Under the pieces are notes generated by a model. The model did not search any database and was not told where the DNA came from. It worked only from the letters and a program-made list of their open reading frames with translations. Both the position numbers and the translations under genes were made by a program. This document shows, piece after piece, positions 1-12,844 of a DNA stretch of 64,000 nucleotides. Each line of letters opens with the position of its first letter. Position 1 is the first letter of the stretch. The stretch comes from Blumeriella jaapii (Eukaryota > Ascomycota > Leotiomycetes > Helotiales > Drepanopezizaceae), in contig VWND01000005.1 of NCBI GenBank assembly GCA_009599575.1, positions 744,001 to 808,000 on the forward strand, read 5' to 3'.

Positions 1-2670
1 GCAAAGTAACATGTTTCATCATGGCCTGCTCTTCGAATCTAAAATAAGATTCCATTGCAGCTCTATTTCTTGTTAGATGTCTTGCTTATCTGCGAGCCCC
101 AGCAACGGAGTTCACCGGCACAAGGTTTAGCACTATTGACAGATCCGAAGGACCAGAATTGTCAAACGGTCTTGAGTTCGTTCGCGCTCTCGTGGTCCGG
201 ATAGTGGGTTGGGCGGCGAGTATCATGGAGAGGGTTCTGCAGTAAACATGTCGTTCCGAGAAGGTTTTGACGAGCCCTCGGTTCAAACGTGGCTCGCTAC
301 GCGAAGTGGATTTGGGCCCACATCTTGTTTACTTTCATTGCGGGGGAACGGCTTTGCCTCTGGCACTTGCTCGAAGGAATCAAGTCCGTCGTCTCCAGAA
401 CTTTTCACCGTCTTGCAAAAGATATCGTATGCTAGTGTGATGGCTGTGCCATCATCGTCTGCCAGACCCTCATCATCTGCTCGGCCTGAACCTCCTCCGT
501 GCTTATTATCATTCCAAGATTTCCGCTCCACTCATCGCCATTTCTCGATCTTGTCTCACCATTCCTGGCTTCACCTTTCCGTCCCCCACGCCCACACACC
601 CCGTCTCCGTGTCAGCTCAGCCATCCTCAGATCTTGATTGCCCAAGGGATGTGGGACGGGAGCCGTCTCATCAAAGCACTCTTGCTTCTTTATCGCGCTG
701 ACCGCAAATCTGCCTACATCATTCGTAGTGCTGTAGTATCCTGTTGAACTAGCACAGAGCCATACTTCCTAGAGAAGAAGCCGAGATGACCGAAAAGCAT
801 CGAGACGTCATCAGGTCGATGCTGCACTCCGATTCCTCCACGTCGCCGACGCCGAGGACTCGGGCTCTCGCAGCCAAGGACCTTCAGTGTAGATACGAGA
901 TGCAAACGTACGAACCTGCACCTCTCAGCCCGCGAGTGTCGGTGAAGGGAGCCTGCTGCATGCAAGCCCTCTCGTCTGGAGTGGCGTCTCATCCACGCCA
1001 GACTTCCATCCCGATCCAGGTTTCCTGAACGTGCTCGGAGATCACGACTCACAAGCCGTGACAGCTCGCAAGCCACGACCTACAGTACTCACTACGCCTG
1101 GAAATCCAGAGCTGAGCGTGAGCACGGCATTGACGGTCATGTACGCCCCGCGTGTCGAATGTCCGTCTATCATACCAAAACCCTAGTCATCCATCTGTCG
1201 TCGGGTTCTGCTCTTGCCACAGGCCGTCTGAAAAAAAAAGGAACCCCCCTCCAGGCTTGCCGAACACCCCGAGATCGCAACACTTGCCTACGATGCCTTG
1301 CAATGCATTTCATTCCACGGCGCCGTCTCCACCCACCGATTGACACACGTGCTTCCAAGCACCTTTTCCATTCGTCCCAAACCACCCACAACATGGTGCG
1401 AGATGCCTCCGTGGATGAAGTACCAAGGGGCTGTCTAGCCCAAGAAAGAATCCGCCGGCCAGCCGGCGGCCAGGCCAGCACCCACGAGCAGATGTCAAAA
1501 TCAAGTGCTTATCAGGAAACAGGCCCGCGCTCGGCCTCGAGCGTTTCATTCTTGTCGCCGAAGAGCCGAGCTAGTCAGAGACCAGAGGATGCGCCCATGG
1601 GGTTTTGGGTTGGGAGGGCCGGTGTGATTTGCCCACTCCACTTTCACGTCGACACGCGGAGCAATCGTCCGCCGTCAGCCACACGTATCGTCCCGAGAGG
1701 GAGCGTGCCGCTGGTCCTGGAGCCGGGGAAGTACGAAGTCAGTGAGTACAGTAGGTAGGTCAGTAGGTACGGTAGTGCTCGCGCTACGGGACTCCATCGA
1801 GCGGGAAATTCTCTACCTCCTCTTTCCAATGCCGATCCCGATTCTTTCCTATCTATCTACCGGACAGTACATACCTCCCTTCTGCTCCAGCACGGTACCT
1901 CTTTGCGGCTTTGCTCGGCCGAGGCAGGCAGGCTGCTTGTGCCGTGTCCAGCCAAGCGTGTGCCAGCGATGATGTGCAATACGAGATCTCAGCAAAGGGG
2001 GAATAGGCCGAGAGGAAGGACAGAGCGGTGTTTGCTCGCTCGTGATAGCATCGTAGATGGACCGGGGCTGTACTACCCGACCCGAACGAGAGACGGGGAA
2101 AGAAGCCCAACCGAAAGAAGTTCAGCAGGGAAGAATCATACATCTTCGTGACGAGAACCGACGGCGGCTTCTCGATGCGCCGATTGGGGCGGATCAGGAC
2201 AGTAGTGTGTACTTTGGTACTGCACAGCAGATAGATATTCCGTGTCGACACTGAGCCCGCGGTCCCCGGCCCCAGCCCAGCCCACCCCACGGGGAACGAA
2301 CGGGACGATCGGCATCTGATCGTGCCGCAAAGTCGCAGAAGCACGATGGTCGAAGCCGGCCTGTCTGCCTGCTGCGCGGGCACGACGGTGACACAACATT
2401 CCCAGCCTTCATTTCCATCTGGACAGACGACTAGCGGGAATCCGAGACCAGAGAAACCCTGTGGAGGTTTGGGGGCGGTATGGAGAATCACAACCGGGAT
2501 CGAGATCTCGTAAAACCGGATGGGCAGGTCCAGGAGATCAGTCAGTCGGACATAATCGCTGCCTCGGATGATCTTTTCATATCGTTTCCCTCGAGAGGAT
2601 GGGCCCAGTTGAGCGGCCGCAGTGCAGTCCGCACAGTGCTGATTCGGTAGTGATGCCTTAAGTACCTACG
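1..2670. other. Left flank, ordinary base composition, no supported gene
   Basis: This stretch has balanced base composition and none of the TAA/TAG saturation seen to its right, so it was not subject to RIP. Open frames exist on both strands (for example about 1159-1758 plus and 1853-2491 minus), but they overlap each other, show no domain or motif I know, and read like chance translation of GC-balanced DNA. Short GTAG/GTAC-rich strings occur near 1739-1776. It may be intergenic DNA or the regulatory region of a gene outside the window. The shift to AT-rich DNA is abrupt, at the Tc1 inverted repeat. Confidence 0.6.
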
Positions 2671-2672
2671 TA

Positions 2673-2700
2673 CAGTGGGTGGACACATGAAGTTGCGCGT
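2673..2700 (+). repeat. Left terminal inverted repeat of the Tc1-like element
   Basis: The 28-bp sequence begins CAGTGGGTGGACACATG and is preceded by TA (2671-2672). The inner 22 bases are identical to the reverse complement of the right end. The RIP-mutated zone starts directly inside it, so it is also the left boundary of the AT-rich block. Confidence 0.9.
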
Positions 2701-2832
2701 TAGTAAATAGTCGTTACCCCAACAAAATTCTTCTACTTTTACAACTTTATAATTCCACCGTTAATTAGTCGATTTCAAATACAAATAGCTTAAATTAAAG
2801 CTGAGAATCGAAAGAATATTCGATTTCAACCA

Positions 2833-2976
2833 GTATTTAGTATACCACCCATTTGCAGCCTTAACAGCGTTTATTCTCTTTTACATCCCCTTCGCTAGTT
2901 TATTTAACAACTGATCTTTCGGAAGCTTTCACGATTTTTATACAGTTTTAATTTAAAATCTTGTATTTTATTATTG
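2833..2976 (-). pseudogene. Tc1-type transposase, C-terminal part (broken)
   Basis: On the minus strand this segment reads KLPKDQLLNKLAKGM, a stop, then RINAVKAANGWYTKY. That matches the usual C-terminal pattern of Tc1 transposases (LIDSMPRR-like, then AVI.A.G..TKY). It is the downstream continuation of the fragment at 57075-57317, separated from it by insertion of Ty3/Gypsy element C. The inverted repeat lies about 130 bp further left, as expected for the 3' end of such an element. Confidence 0.78.
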
Positions 2977-2980
2977 TTAT

Positions 2981-3247
2981 TGTAAAAGTAGGTAGGAAAA
3001 CCAGACTGATACGGCCATATATCGGTGGGTAAGATAGTCTAGGAAATCCCTAGAAAAGACTGAAAAAAGGAAAAGAAAAATGAGTAAAAGTATGAATTGA
3101 ACTGCGTGCTTATGGTATTATTTAAAGGAATGCCTTGCTTTTATACCTGTTGAAGGTAGTTAATAGCAGAAGGTTTCGAAAAGGTTTATGCTTCGATTAT
3201 AGCTAAAACTACTAACTTTTATTAATACAAAATATTACCGTTTTATA
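2981..3247 (-). repeat. 3' LTR of copy C
   Basis: A 267-bp family-1 LTR in reverse orientation. It shares the GGCCATATATCGGTGGGTAA stretch and the CTTTTATACCTGTTGAAGG stretch (the reverse complement of the TATA region) with the other five LTR copies. The left target site is TTAT at 2977-2980. Its outer third is much less mutated than the element interior. Confidence 0.9.
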
Positions 3248-3339
3248 TTCTGTCCCAAATAATATACGTAGTCGTTTTTGACTACGACCAAAAAAAACAT
3301 AACTTTAATAAATGCAATTTAGTTTATTTTATAATTTAA

Positions 3340-5268
3340 AAACCAATCAATTAAAAACCGAACTTTTTAGCTTTATACTCTTTCGGTCTTCTAACCCGTT
3401 TTTGGCCTTTTTGCTATTAGCTCCTGCGAAAAAATAGTGTTTCGCTTATCGTTTGAATTATTTTGTTTATTCTGCTCTTTTAAAAAATGGTTTAATAAAA
3501 TATCAATCGAAGTATCGTTTAGATTTACGAACGTTCTGATAGCCTTTTCGTCGATAATATTATTAAGCGTCGCCGCGACGGATATTTTCCACGATTTTTT
3601 TGCGTAAATAATAAATTTCAGCTTTTAAATATGGTTTTACGCTTTGCAAAAAGCGTTGAAAAATCTTATATTAAAATCGTAAAAATAATCGATTAATTCG
3701 TCGTAATTAAAACCGATTAACGCTTTTGCTTTCCGTAAAACTAATAGGTCGGATTACGGCTATCTGCCGACGAATGCTTTTAAAAAGGCTCCGAAGCTTA
3801 TAAAAAAAATTACTTTACGAAATAATTCGAAAATAATCGTTTGCAATCGAAACCACCGAAAATGCTATAATTGCTTTCGCCGCAATATAAACAATATTAA
3901 ATTGCTTATCGGATTATCGTTTTCGAAATAGTTTTTGTATTTTTGCGCCGTGTAATTGTTCGAGTAAACTAGTATTACGCCGTCGGTTTTTTAGGTCCTG
4001 AATCTGACGAAAACTTTTTGCTTAATCGAAAAGCTAATAAAAGTTATTTTATTTTTTATTTCGTAGCTTTCGGTTTCGTAATCCGATGAAATAGCTAAGG
4101 CTATTGCTTTAAACGCGCTAAAATACGAGAAAGCTAAGCTTTTTTAAATAGTTTTAATTAGCTTTGCGTCGTAATATAATTATAAATAAGCTTCGATTAT
4201 TCCCGAATTATATACGAAAGCAGGCAAAACGTAATAATCGAAAATAGCGTCGATAAAATTTTCGATTTTTTTTTTTTTTTAAAAATCGGCGATATCGAAT
4301 TTTATAACTGTAATGCGATCGGAACCAGCAAGGCCTAAAACGATCGAAACGTTAAAATAAGCTACGAAGCGGCAGTTTTCGAAGTTCCGAATAATCAAAG
4401 CAGCGAAATAAAAGCCGGAATGCATTTTAAAAGCTTATTAAATAAAACTATAAAATATATTAGCGAAAAAGATTATAAGCGCTTTTTGGGTTTTGACCAG
4501 TCGGAAATAATGCTTATATATAGCTACTTTTTTTTTTATAAAATACAGCAATAGCTTGTTTTTTCCGTTGTAAAATTCTACGTAATTAACGAATTCGCAG
4601 TTTAATTTAAATAAATTTTAAAACATATCTTCGGTCGAAAGGCCAGAAAAATCGGCTTTTAAAAATATTTGTTACTTTCACTTTTCTATATTTCAATCGA
4701 GCTTTATGATCGCGCTAAAAATTTTAAAATCTGTTTTAAAATTTGCGTAGCCTAAATAAGCTTTAACACGCGCTTAAGTAGTTTTCGCAGTTTTTCGTCG
4801 AAATATAAACTGGTTATTAAAATCAATTTCGAACACGTCGTAGTCCGAGTTTTTAATAGTAGTAAATCGATTAACGAAGCCGATAACATCGATTTTTTTT
4901 ATAATTAAATCGCAATACGCCGCGTAACAGCGTATGTAAAAATAGCAAAATTTGCCGTTTTTTTTAACGTTAACGTTATTCGTAAAAACAAAATTAAAAA
5001 ATCGAAGCTTTTCAATAAAAAAAAGCTCGAATAAAAACGAATTACCGTTTTCAAAAATCTTTTTTATTTGCTTTAGCGTATTATATTTATAATTTTCCGA
5101 AAAAAGCTTAATTTAATTTTCGTTCGAAGCAAAAAAAAAAGCTAACGGATTTATTTGATTTTTATATAAAAATATTTAAATAAAACTTTTAAATCGTTTC
5201 GTCGTCGAAAGCGAAAGTTTTAAGCAAAATAATCTGATTTTATGCTTTTTGTATAATTTTTTCCGCGA
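3340..5268 (-). pseudogene. Copy C, 3' part of the large third reading frame
   Basis: This is the reverse-strand counterpart of the last third of the family-1 third frame (compare B about 26,650-28,565). Recognisable shared stretches on the minus strand include the segment around the RKNGKFCYF-like and VFEIDFNN-like motifs and the DNSISNLILFVLRRKQL-like stretch. It stops abruptly at the junction with copy A (5269-5273). Upstream codons of the same protein are found at 35164-36515. It is interrupted by numerous TAA/TAG codons from RIP. Its function is unknown. Confidence 0.7.
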
Positions 5269-5272
5269 TAAT

Positions 5273-5539
5273 TGTAAAACGGTGATACCTTGTATTGATG
5301 GGAGCTGGTAGTTTTAGCTATGGTCGAGGCATGGACCCCTCCGAGACCCCCTGTTATTGACTATTTTCAACAGATATAAGAGCAAGGCATTCCTTTAGAT
5401 AGTATTATAAATACGCAGTTTAATTTATATTTTTATTTATTTTTCTTTTTTTTTTTTCAGTTTTTTTTAGGGATTTTTTAGATTATTTTATTTACCGATA
5501 TGTGGCCGTATTAGTTTGGTTTTTTTATTTACTTTTATA
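5273..5539 (+). repeat. 5' LTR of copy A
   Basis: A 267-bp family-1 LTR. It starts TGTAAAACGGTGATACC and ends CTTTTATA, with a TATA-like TATAAGAG at 5375-5382. The first half (to about 5350) is almost unmutated. The second half is heavily C-to-T changed. Confidence 0.92.
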
Positions 5540-6243
5540 TTTAATGATTTACGCAGGGATTTAAATTTCGGTATTTCGTTTTTATATATTCGCCGATGCA
5601 TTTTTTAAATTCGCAGTCAAGGTCGATTTCGATATTTCGTTATTACGGCTTAAAAAACCTTTTATATGGTGTTGTTCGCAGCTGTATTATATAAAAGATT
5701 TTTAATAGCTTTTTTTATTTTGCGTATAATTATTAGATTATAAAAGTGTAATATATTTTAGAAACGTTTGAAATTACGGTTAGGCAATTTTGAACCGTGC
5801 GAAGTTTAAAATTCGAAAATCGCTTTTTTGTTTAAAAATAATAAATCGAATATTGGTTTATACGCTTCGACGCCGCGCTCGGCTTTTTTGAATTAAATTT
5901 TTTTTGGTTAAACGCTTGGCGAAAATTTAATTTTTTGATTTTACGTTTTATGATTGTGGCAATTACAATTTGCGGCTTTTTATTAAAAGTAGTAAAAAAA
6001 TGGCTGTACGTGTATTGGCTTGAGTTACGGAATATCGAAACCGTAGATTATATAATAATATTATATTAATTTAGTTAATTTATTAAAAAACAAGTTTTTT
6101 AATATATTATTTAAATGTTTGGACGCAATTTTATTTTATTTAATTTTTTTAGAAAATATAAAAACTTTTTTGATAGCTTTTTTATTAAAGACAATTTCTT
6201 TTATATTAAAGATTTTTAATTTGCAATTTTAAAAAACATTTAT

Positions 6244-7620
6244 TTGTTTAATTCAAATCTTATCAATACTTTTATTAATATTATGGATAACGACGCTTTT
6301 CGTTTTTTTATACGAGGCCGCATGTTTTTTTTTGGCTTTTTTGGTACATTTTTATTCAGTGGCGCTAATATTACCGATTTTATCGAAAAATATAAAGAAA
6401 TTTGTGAAGATTTCGGAGTTTTTAAGATTGAGATGTTCGATAAACTTTTTCGCTATTATAATTCAATTACTAAGAATATTATTAAATCGATAAATAAATG
6501 GAAGGCTATTAGGGCTCGAGATTGGCGTAAGCTAGTTAAAGTTTTGAAATCGGAATTCCGAAACTACGATCGTTAGCAAATTCGCGATATTATCGCTTTT
6601 TTTAAATAATTTGTTATAATAATTCGCTAAGCTAAGGAATTTAAGGTTTATTGTCGTATTTATACGAGAGTTTTTAACGTTTTCGTTAATAAAAAGGTTT
6701 TAAGCGAGGTCGAACAGGAAAGATTGTTTTTATTTGGCTTTTTAATTAATATTCGTAACAAAATTATTAAGCATTTTAAGATTGATAAATAAGATTTTGA
6801 AACTTTCGATTAATATTTTAAATTTATGAAATTCGTTTTCAAATAAAACTAAAGCGAACGTATTATCGAAGCTATAAATTAAAAGAAATCTTTTTTTTTT
6901 ATTTATAAGAAAAACGTGGAAGTTCTAGTGTAAAAATATATCTAGCTACTAAAAGTTACCGAAAACGCCAAAAGACAATTAGTTATTATATTATTTAATC
7001 GTTTTGCAAAATTTATTAGCTTGGAAAAGCTTGATAAAGATATCGAAACTTTCGTATTAAAATTTATCGATATTAAAATTCAAAAACTTTAGAGCAAAAT
7101 CGAGAGTTTTATGCAATAGCAGAAAAAACTTTTTTACGTTAATTCAAATAATAAAAACGATTAAAATGGCTTTTATAATAATTACTTTTTTTAAAATGCG
7201 CGAAGCGATTAATTTCGCTAAGCTATCGTAAAAGTAATAGCTGTTTAGTGGTAACTTTTTTATGCTAGCGATCAGAATCAGCGAAATATTAATTATAATA
7301 ACGATTATCAGAGGAAAAAAAAAAATTAACGCGGAAATCAGAATCGCGGCTATTAAGGTGGTAAAAGTAATTATTAAAACAGATTTCGTGGTTTTAAATA
7401 TGGATTTTGTGATAATAAGGAAATTTACTGCGAAAAACCTTATATTCGCTTAAAGTGCAAAGCATTTAATTTTTATATAAATAATAATATTTGTTATATT
7501 AATAAATACGGAGCGATTTGCTTCGGATCGACGAAAGCAGAAATAGATTTTTTTAATAAAATTGAAAATCAGAGTTGGTTAAATATTATTCGCTTGAAAA
7601 TAAGAGGTACGGAATAGAAC
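6244..7620 (+). pseudogene. gag: Copy A gag (broken)
   Basis: A Gag-like structural protein that would form the virus-like particle. The open N-terminal piece (6244-6576) contains MDNDAFRFFIRGR, then SGANITDFIEKYKEI, a DFI.KYE-type capsid start as in fungal Ty3/Gypsy Gags. The same frame continues through RIP stops to a Gly/Asn/Arg-rich segment near 7300-7400 and a cysteine-containing tail (CYINKYGAICFG) near 7490-7525. Copies B (about 18,650-20,030) and C (about 54,720-56,112, minus) share the same order. Gln codons are turned into TAG/TAA here, while Trp codons such as INKWKAI survive, because plus-strand C was mutated. The start codon is uncertain. Confidence 0.72.
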
Positions 7621-7999
7621 GATTGCTTGGAAAACAGAAAAAATACAAAAACGATTTTTATTAGTAAAAGGAAAACATTTTAAAAAGCGTATTAATTAAA
7701 AAGAAAACTTTTATTTTAAGTATAAATAGAATTTAAATATATAAATAGCGGACAAATATATATATTGCTAATACAAATATCGCATTTGCAAATATTATGG
7801 TTGTATAATTAAATCAGCGAATTATAAAAAAGCAAAATGCTTTTGTTTTATTCGCCAAACCGATTGGTGTGAAAAAGAACGTCAGAATCGAAAAGGAGAA
7901 AGATTTTGAAATTCGAAAAAAAACCGATAAAACTATTAAAAGAACGCTTATAATAGAAGAAATTGACGACGATATGAACGATATCGATACCGATATTCC

Positions 8000-10900
8000 G
8001 GTTTAAATTATTTAGAAAATATCAGCTTTTAAGCGCTTATTATTAATGCGAAGCGAAAAATGGATCGATAAATATATTAGCTTCGAAGCAGTCGACGAAG
8101 CTATTAAAAGAATTATAAAATAAAAAATTAAATTAAAATTCAGCGATTTATTTAATATAAAAAGGAGATTCGATAAAATTATTAATAAACAAATTTCTGT
8201 ATTGAAAAAAAACGAGAAAGTTGAAATTATTCGAAAAAGAAACGATTTTAAATTGGAAAAAGATTAAAAGGAAATTTATAATATCGCAGTTAATTTAGCC
8301 GATAAAAAGGAATTCTCGAAAAAAGTCAGCTTTTTAGCTTTCGTTATAAAAATTCAAAAATTAAAACGACGAAACTGCTTTTATACGGCTATAAAAGCAT
8401 TAAAAATAAAAATAATATTTAAGAAAAATACGACCGCCTTCGTTTTATTCGATAATAAAGCCGAAGTTAATTGCATAGATCAGGAAATAGCCGAAGCCAA
8501 TGGTATTTCGATTATTACCGACAAACGAATAATTTATATTATCGTTAATAAAAATATTATTAAGTTTAATAAAATTATACGAAATATAAAAGTCGACGTT
8601 GAAAGTATTATTATTTATAAAAAATTTTTGATAATAAAAAAATGCTTTTATTTTATTATTTTTGAAATACCTTGGATTTTGGAAAGTTTCGTTAGTTTTA
8701 AATATATCGAGAACGGCCAAATAAAAACCTTTTTTTAAAATTAAAACCGATTTTTTTAAAGTTAAATTACTATCGCCGGCGATAAAGTTTTTTTAATCGA
8801 CGTTTTATCGGGAAACGAATAGCCGGTTTTGGTTTTAAGATAGACGCTGAGCTATAACAAACCTGGAAAATATTCGGCTAAAAGCATTTATATTATTAAT
8901 CGAAATAGCACCGCGAGTGAAATTGGCCAATATTAATATTTTTGGTTATTAATTCGGAAATAAAAGTTCCGAAAACTTCGTTTTCGTATTAGATAAACCC
9001 GATTTATATATTTTATTTTTTTATATTAATATTAGCATTTTTTACAAACGCAAAACTAATAAAATACGATTTATAAATCTTAGCGAATTCGGTAGAAATA
9101 TTTTCGGAAAAATAAACGATTGGTTTAAAAAAAACGAAGTAATAAAACTATTTTAATTAGTTATTGGCGAATTCGAAGGGCTTATTACCGGCCGATTTTC
9201 CAGCTTATTATTTGGCAGCCGATTTATAAAAAAACGATTTAATAATTTAGCAATCGGAATCCAATTTTTGCTAAAAAAGAAAAAGGTTTTGTACGAAATT
9301 TTACGCAACCGAAAAAAAGTTATGATTTTCGATTTCATCGAAATGGGCTAATTTAGCTTTAACGTTACGTTTTATATCGATATTAAAACCGTGCTTTACG
9401 AAGCTTGGCAAAAAAAGACTTTTTTAGTTTTAAAGTTTTTTAGGATAAAATAATCGAAATGCTGAAAAAACGAATTAAATAAAAGATTTTCGAATTTTGC
9501 TACGATTTATATAAAAACAAATAGTTTATCGTTGCGAAAAAAAAAAAAGGCATTTACAAATTTATTATCGCAGTCGTCGAAATAAATAAAATAACGATAC
9601 GAGACGCTAATATATTATTTAACGTCGATTAATTTTTAAACGAATTCGCAGGATTAACGATCGCTTTTTTTTTCGATTTGTTTTTAAATTACGATTATTT
9701 AATGTTTGATTTACGATTTCGAAATATAATAGCAATTTAAATTTTAATCGGTTTGCTACGTATAACTAAAGTATTTATGGAAATTATTAATTTAATCGTT
9801 TAATTCGTAAGAGTCGTGTATAAGGTTTTTATAATTTGCATTTTTAATATTGTTTTTTTTTATGTTAACGACGTTGGAATGAAAAGTTTTAAATTATATT
9901 ATAATAATAAAAAGATTTTTTCTAAAGTTCGACGTTATATAATAAAATATATTTAAAATATCGACAAAGTTATAGTTTGTTTCGAAAAAGCTAAAATTAT
10001 TATTGGCTTTCGATCAAAATTTTGCATGTCCGAAATAGATATTATTGGCTATATAATTAATAGCGCTGACCGCTATTTTCAACGAAAGAAAATTAAAAAG
10101 ATTTGCGAATAAAAAAGATGTAAAAATATTACCGAAGCCAGAGCTTTTATTAGCGTTATAATTTACTATTATAATTAAATTAAGAATTTTTTTTAAAAAG
10201 CTGTATTTATTTACGCTACGATAAAAAAAGAAATCGATTTCGTTTGGGAGGAAAAACAGAGCAAAGCTATAGAAATTTTTAAAAACGATTTTTTATCGGC
10301 TTTATCGCTTATGCGGATCGATTATAGCTTAAACGTAAAAGAAATTATTTTGATTGTCGACGTTAGTATTTTCGGTTAAAAAATTGTATTATAATAAGTC
10401 GATAAAAACAAAAAACGATATTTTTTACGATTTAAAAGCGGCTTATAATTTTTCGCGAAAGCACGCTACGATGTTATCAAACGAAAATGTCGAGGCGTTT
10501 TTAAAATAATAAAAAAAATAAGGAGCGAATTTTACGGCGTATATTTTATTTTGAAAACAAACGTAAAAGTTTTTGTCGACTAATTAAATAGAAAAGCTAA
10601 TAACCTGCCAAAAGCATTCGTTATTAATTAGATAGCTTGAATGCGATTTATAGACTTCGAAGTCAGGTATATTAAAAGGATAATTAATATAGCGGCAGAC
10701 GGTTTTTCGAAACGAAAACGCTTTTATCCGTTTGATTTCGCTGAATAAGGCGAATAAAATATTAACGAGTAAATTGCTAACGAAATCGGCTGCTTCGCTA
10801 TTTGCGCTTTGGGTTTTATAGAGCCAAAAGTATTCGCGTTATTATTTCGGCTGGCACCGCGAGTGGATTTGATCGAAAACGATCGGGATGAGCCGATTAG

Positions 10901-12408
10901 CGACGAGGATGAATTTTTAATCGACAATTACGAAACCGAAGACTTTTATTTAATCGTATATTATTTAATTATTTTATTTAAATTATTTAACGTGCCAAAT
11001 TATTAGTTTAAATTATTTAAAAATCAGGCTTTCGATTATATTTTAGCCGATAGAAAGTTATATAAAATGGAAAATAATATATATTAAAAACGATTAATAG
11101 TAGATAATAAAGCCGATAAGTTTTAAGTTATAAAAAAAGCTTACGAAAAAGTGTTTTATAAAGGAGCTGAAGCTATTTATTACCGAATCAAGAACGACTT
11201 TTGGTAGAAAAAGTGCTTCGAAAATTGCAAAGCTTTCGTTAAAAGTTGCATTTTTTATTAAAAACGAAAGCCTGGTCGAAAAAAGAATTTATTATATCCG
11301 ACGTGGTTTTTTGAAATTTAAAAGAAAGTTAATTTCGACGTTATACGCGTACCGATTACCGATCGCGGTTATATATGCTTCGTACTCGCTATTAACGATT
11401 TATTTGAATAGTTTAAAAAGCGATTTTTTCGAAACGCTATTTTCGAAGTTATAGCGATTTTTTTTTAAAAAAACGTTGTATATCGATACGGTTTGTTTAG
11501 CAAATTAAACGTCGATAATAGATTCGAAAATAAAAGCGTTGTCGAGACTTTTATAAAGAAATACGGGATTTAGCGTATTTAAATTTCAGTTTACAATTCG
11601 AAAAGCAACGGATTCGTTGAACGAGGTTATAAGAATATTTTCGACGGCTTTTTAAAAGTTATTCGAGAAAATTATAAGCGTTAGTCGCGGAAATTTTCGG
11701 GAATGCTTTTTGCTATACGTATATATATATACGTTTTTATTAAAATGATTTTATTTTTTATTTAATATAGCAAAAACGCTCGATTGCTTTTGGAAACAAA
11801 ATGGTTTGTATAAAAGTTTTATAACGTGGTTAAAATGAAAACGAAAGCAGATTTGCTAATAATAAAATTTAAATAGCTAGATTACCGCGATATAAATATA
11901 AAAAAAATAATTTTAAAAAAGAAAAAGTATAGGGAAGCAGCTAAGGAAGTTTGGAATAAAATCAAGGTTTTAAAAAAAACGTTAATTAGAAAAAGAGATT
12001 TGGTTTTAGTTTACGACGTTTAGCGCGCTATCGATAAATCGGCCGATATTAAGCTTAATTATAAATAGCTCGGATTTTACGAAGTATGCGAGGCCGAGTT
12101 AAATAAAAGTTATTATAAGCTTACGGAATTCGATAAAACAAAACTAAAAGAAACGTTCGCCGTTAATCGGTTGAAGCGATTTTACAAAAGGAATCAGTAA
12201 GTTTATTCTTTGGATTTTAAATTAGAAAGCGATTTCGATTTCAGCGATTCCGACGATTCCGATCAGAGCGATTATATTTTTAAAAAAGAAAAAACCTTTG
12301 GAAAAGTTTGGAAGCAACCGAACGATGATTCCGCTGCTGAAACTATAGTTTAAGTCGTGATTTCATTTATGACCGAGAAGGAAAAAGGTGCTTATAAGAT
12401 TATTTATT
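8000..12408 (+). pseudogene. pol: Copy A pol: protease, RT, RNase H, integrase (broken)
   Basis: Domains in order. A retropepsin-like region lies near 8440-8700 (VLFDNKAEVNCI, where the family would have Asp-x-Gly-Ala). Reverse transcriptase lies about 9,300-10,120 with the active-site box near 9862-9885 reading YVND instead of YVDD. An RNase H-like stretch (ILIVDVSIFG) is near 10,345. Integrase lies about 11,040-12,200 with CISCQKRKPGR (end of the zinc-binding part), VNFDVIRVPITDRGY (first Asp), LNVDNRFENKS and NGFVERGYKN (Glu). The tail is acidic (SDSDDSDQSDY near 12,240). Stops abound, mostly Gln and Trp codons. It shares this layout with B and C but lacks an approximately 65-bp duplication seen in those two before integrase. 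Confidence 0.8.
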
Positions 12409-12844
12409 AATTATTTTACTGTTTTTGTTGTTTATTGTTTTTTTTTTTATTGTATATTATTTTATTGTTTTTGTTTTGCTTTGCTTGTATATAATTTAAT
12501 TATTTTGTTTATTTTTAAGACTTTTTTTTATATTGTTTGGGATATTTATTATATTTTTTTTTGTTTAATTATACTTTTGTTTACTAGAACAAAGGTTTTG
12601 TATATGCTTAAGCTATATATCCGATATATTTATATTGCTCGCATATTTTACGAAAACTATTTTTTATGCATTTTATTATTTGTTATTTTTTGTATTATTT
12701 ATTTTTTTCGCTGTTTTGAACGGGTGTCTGCCTGAATAATTATAATTTATTGGAAAAACAGCATGCGGATTTCCGTAATTTTTGAATATAAATATTTTAT
12801 AATTTCCGTATTTTTTTTTATTTTTTTTTTAATAAATATAATAT

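Noticed and set aside
1853..2491. 212-codon minus-strand frame in the left flank
   Set aside because: It overlaps several plus-strand frames of similar quality, has no domain and an implausible composition for a conserved protein.
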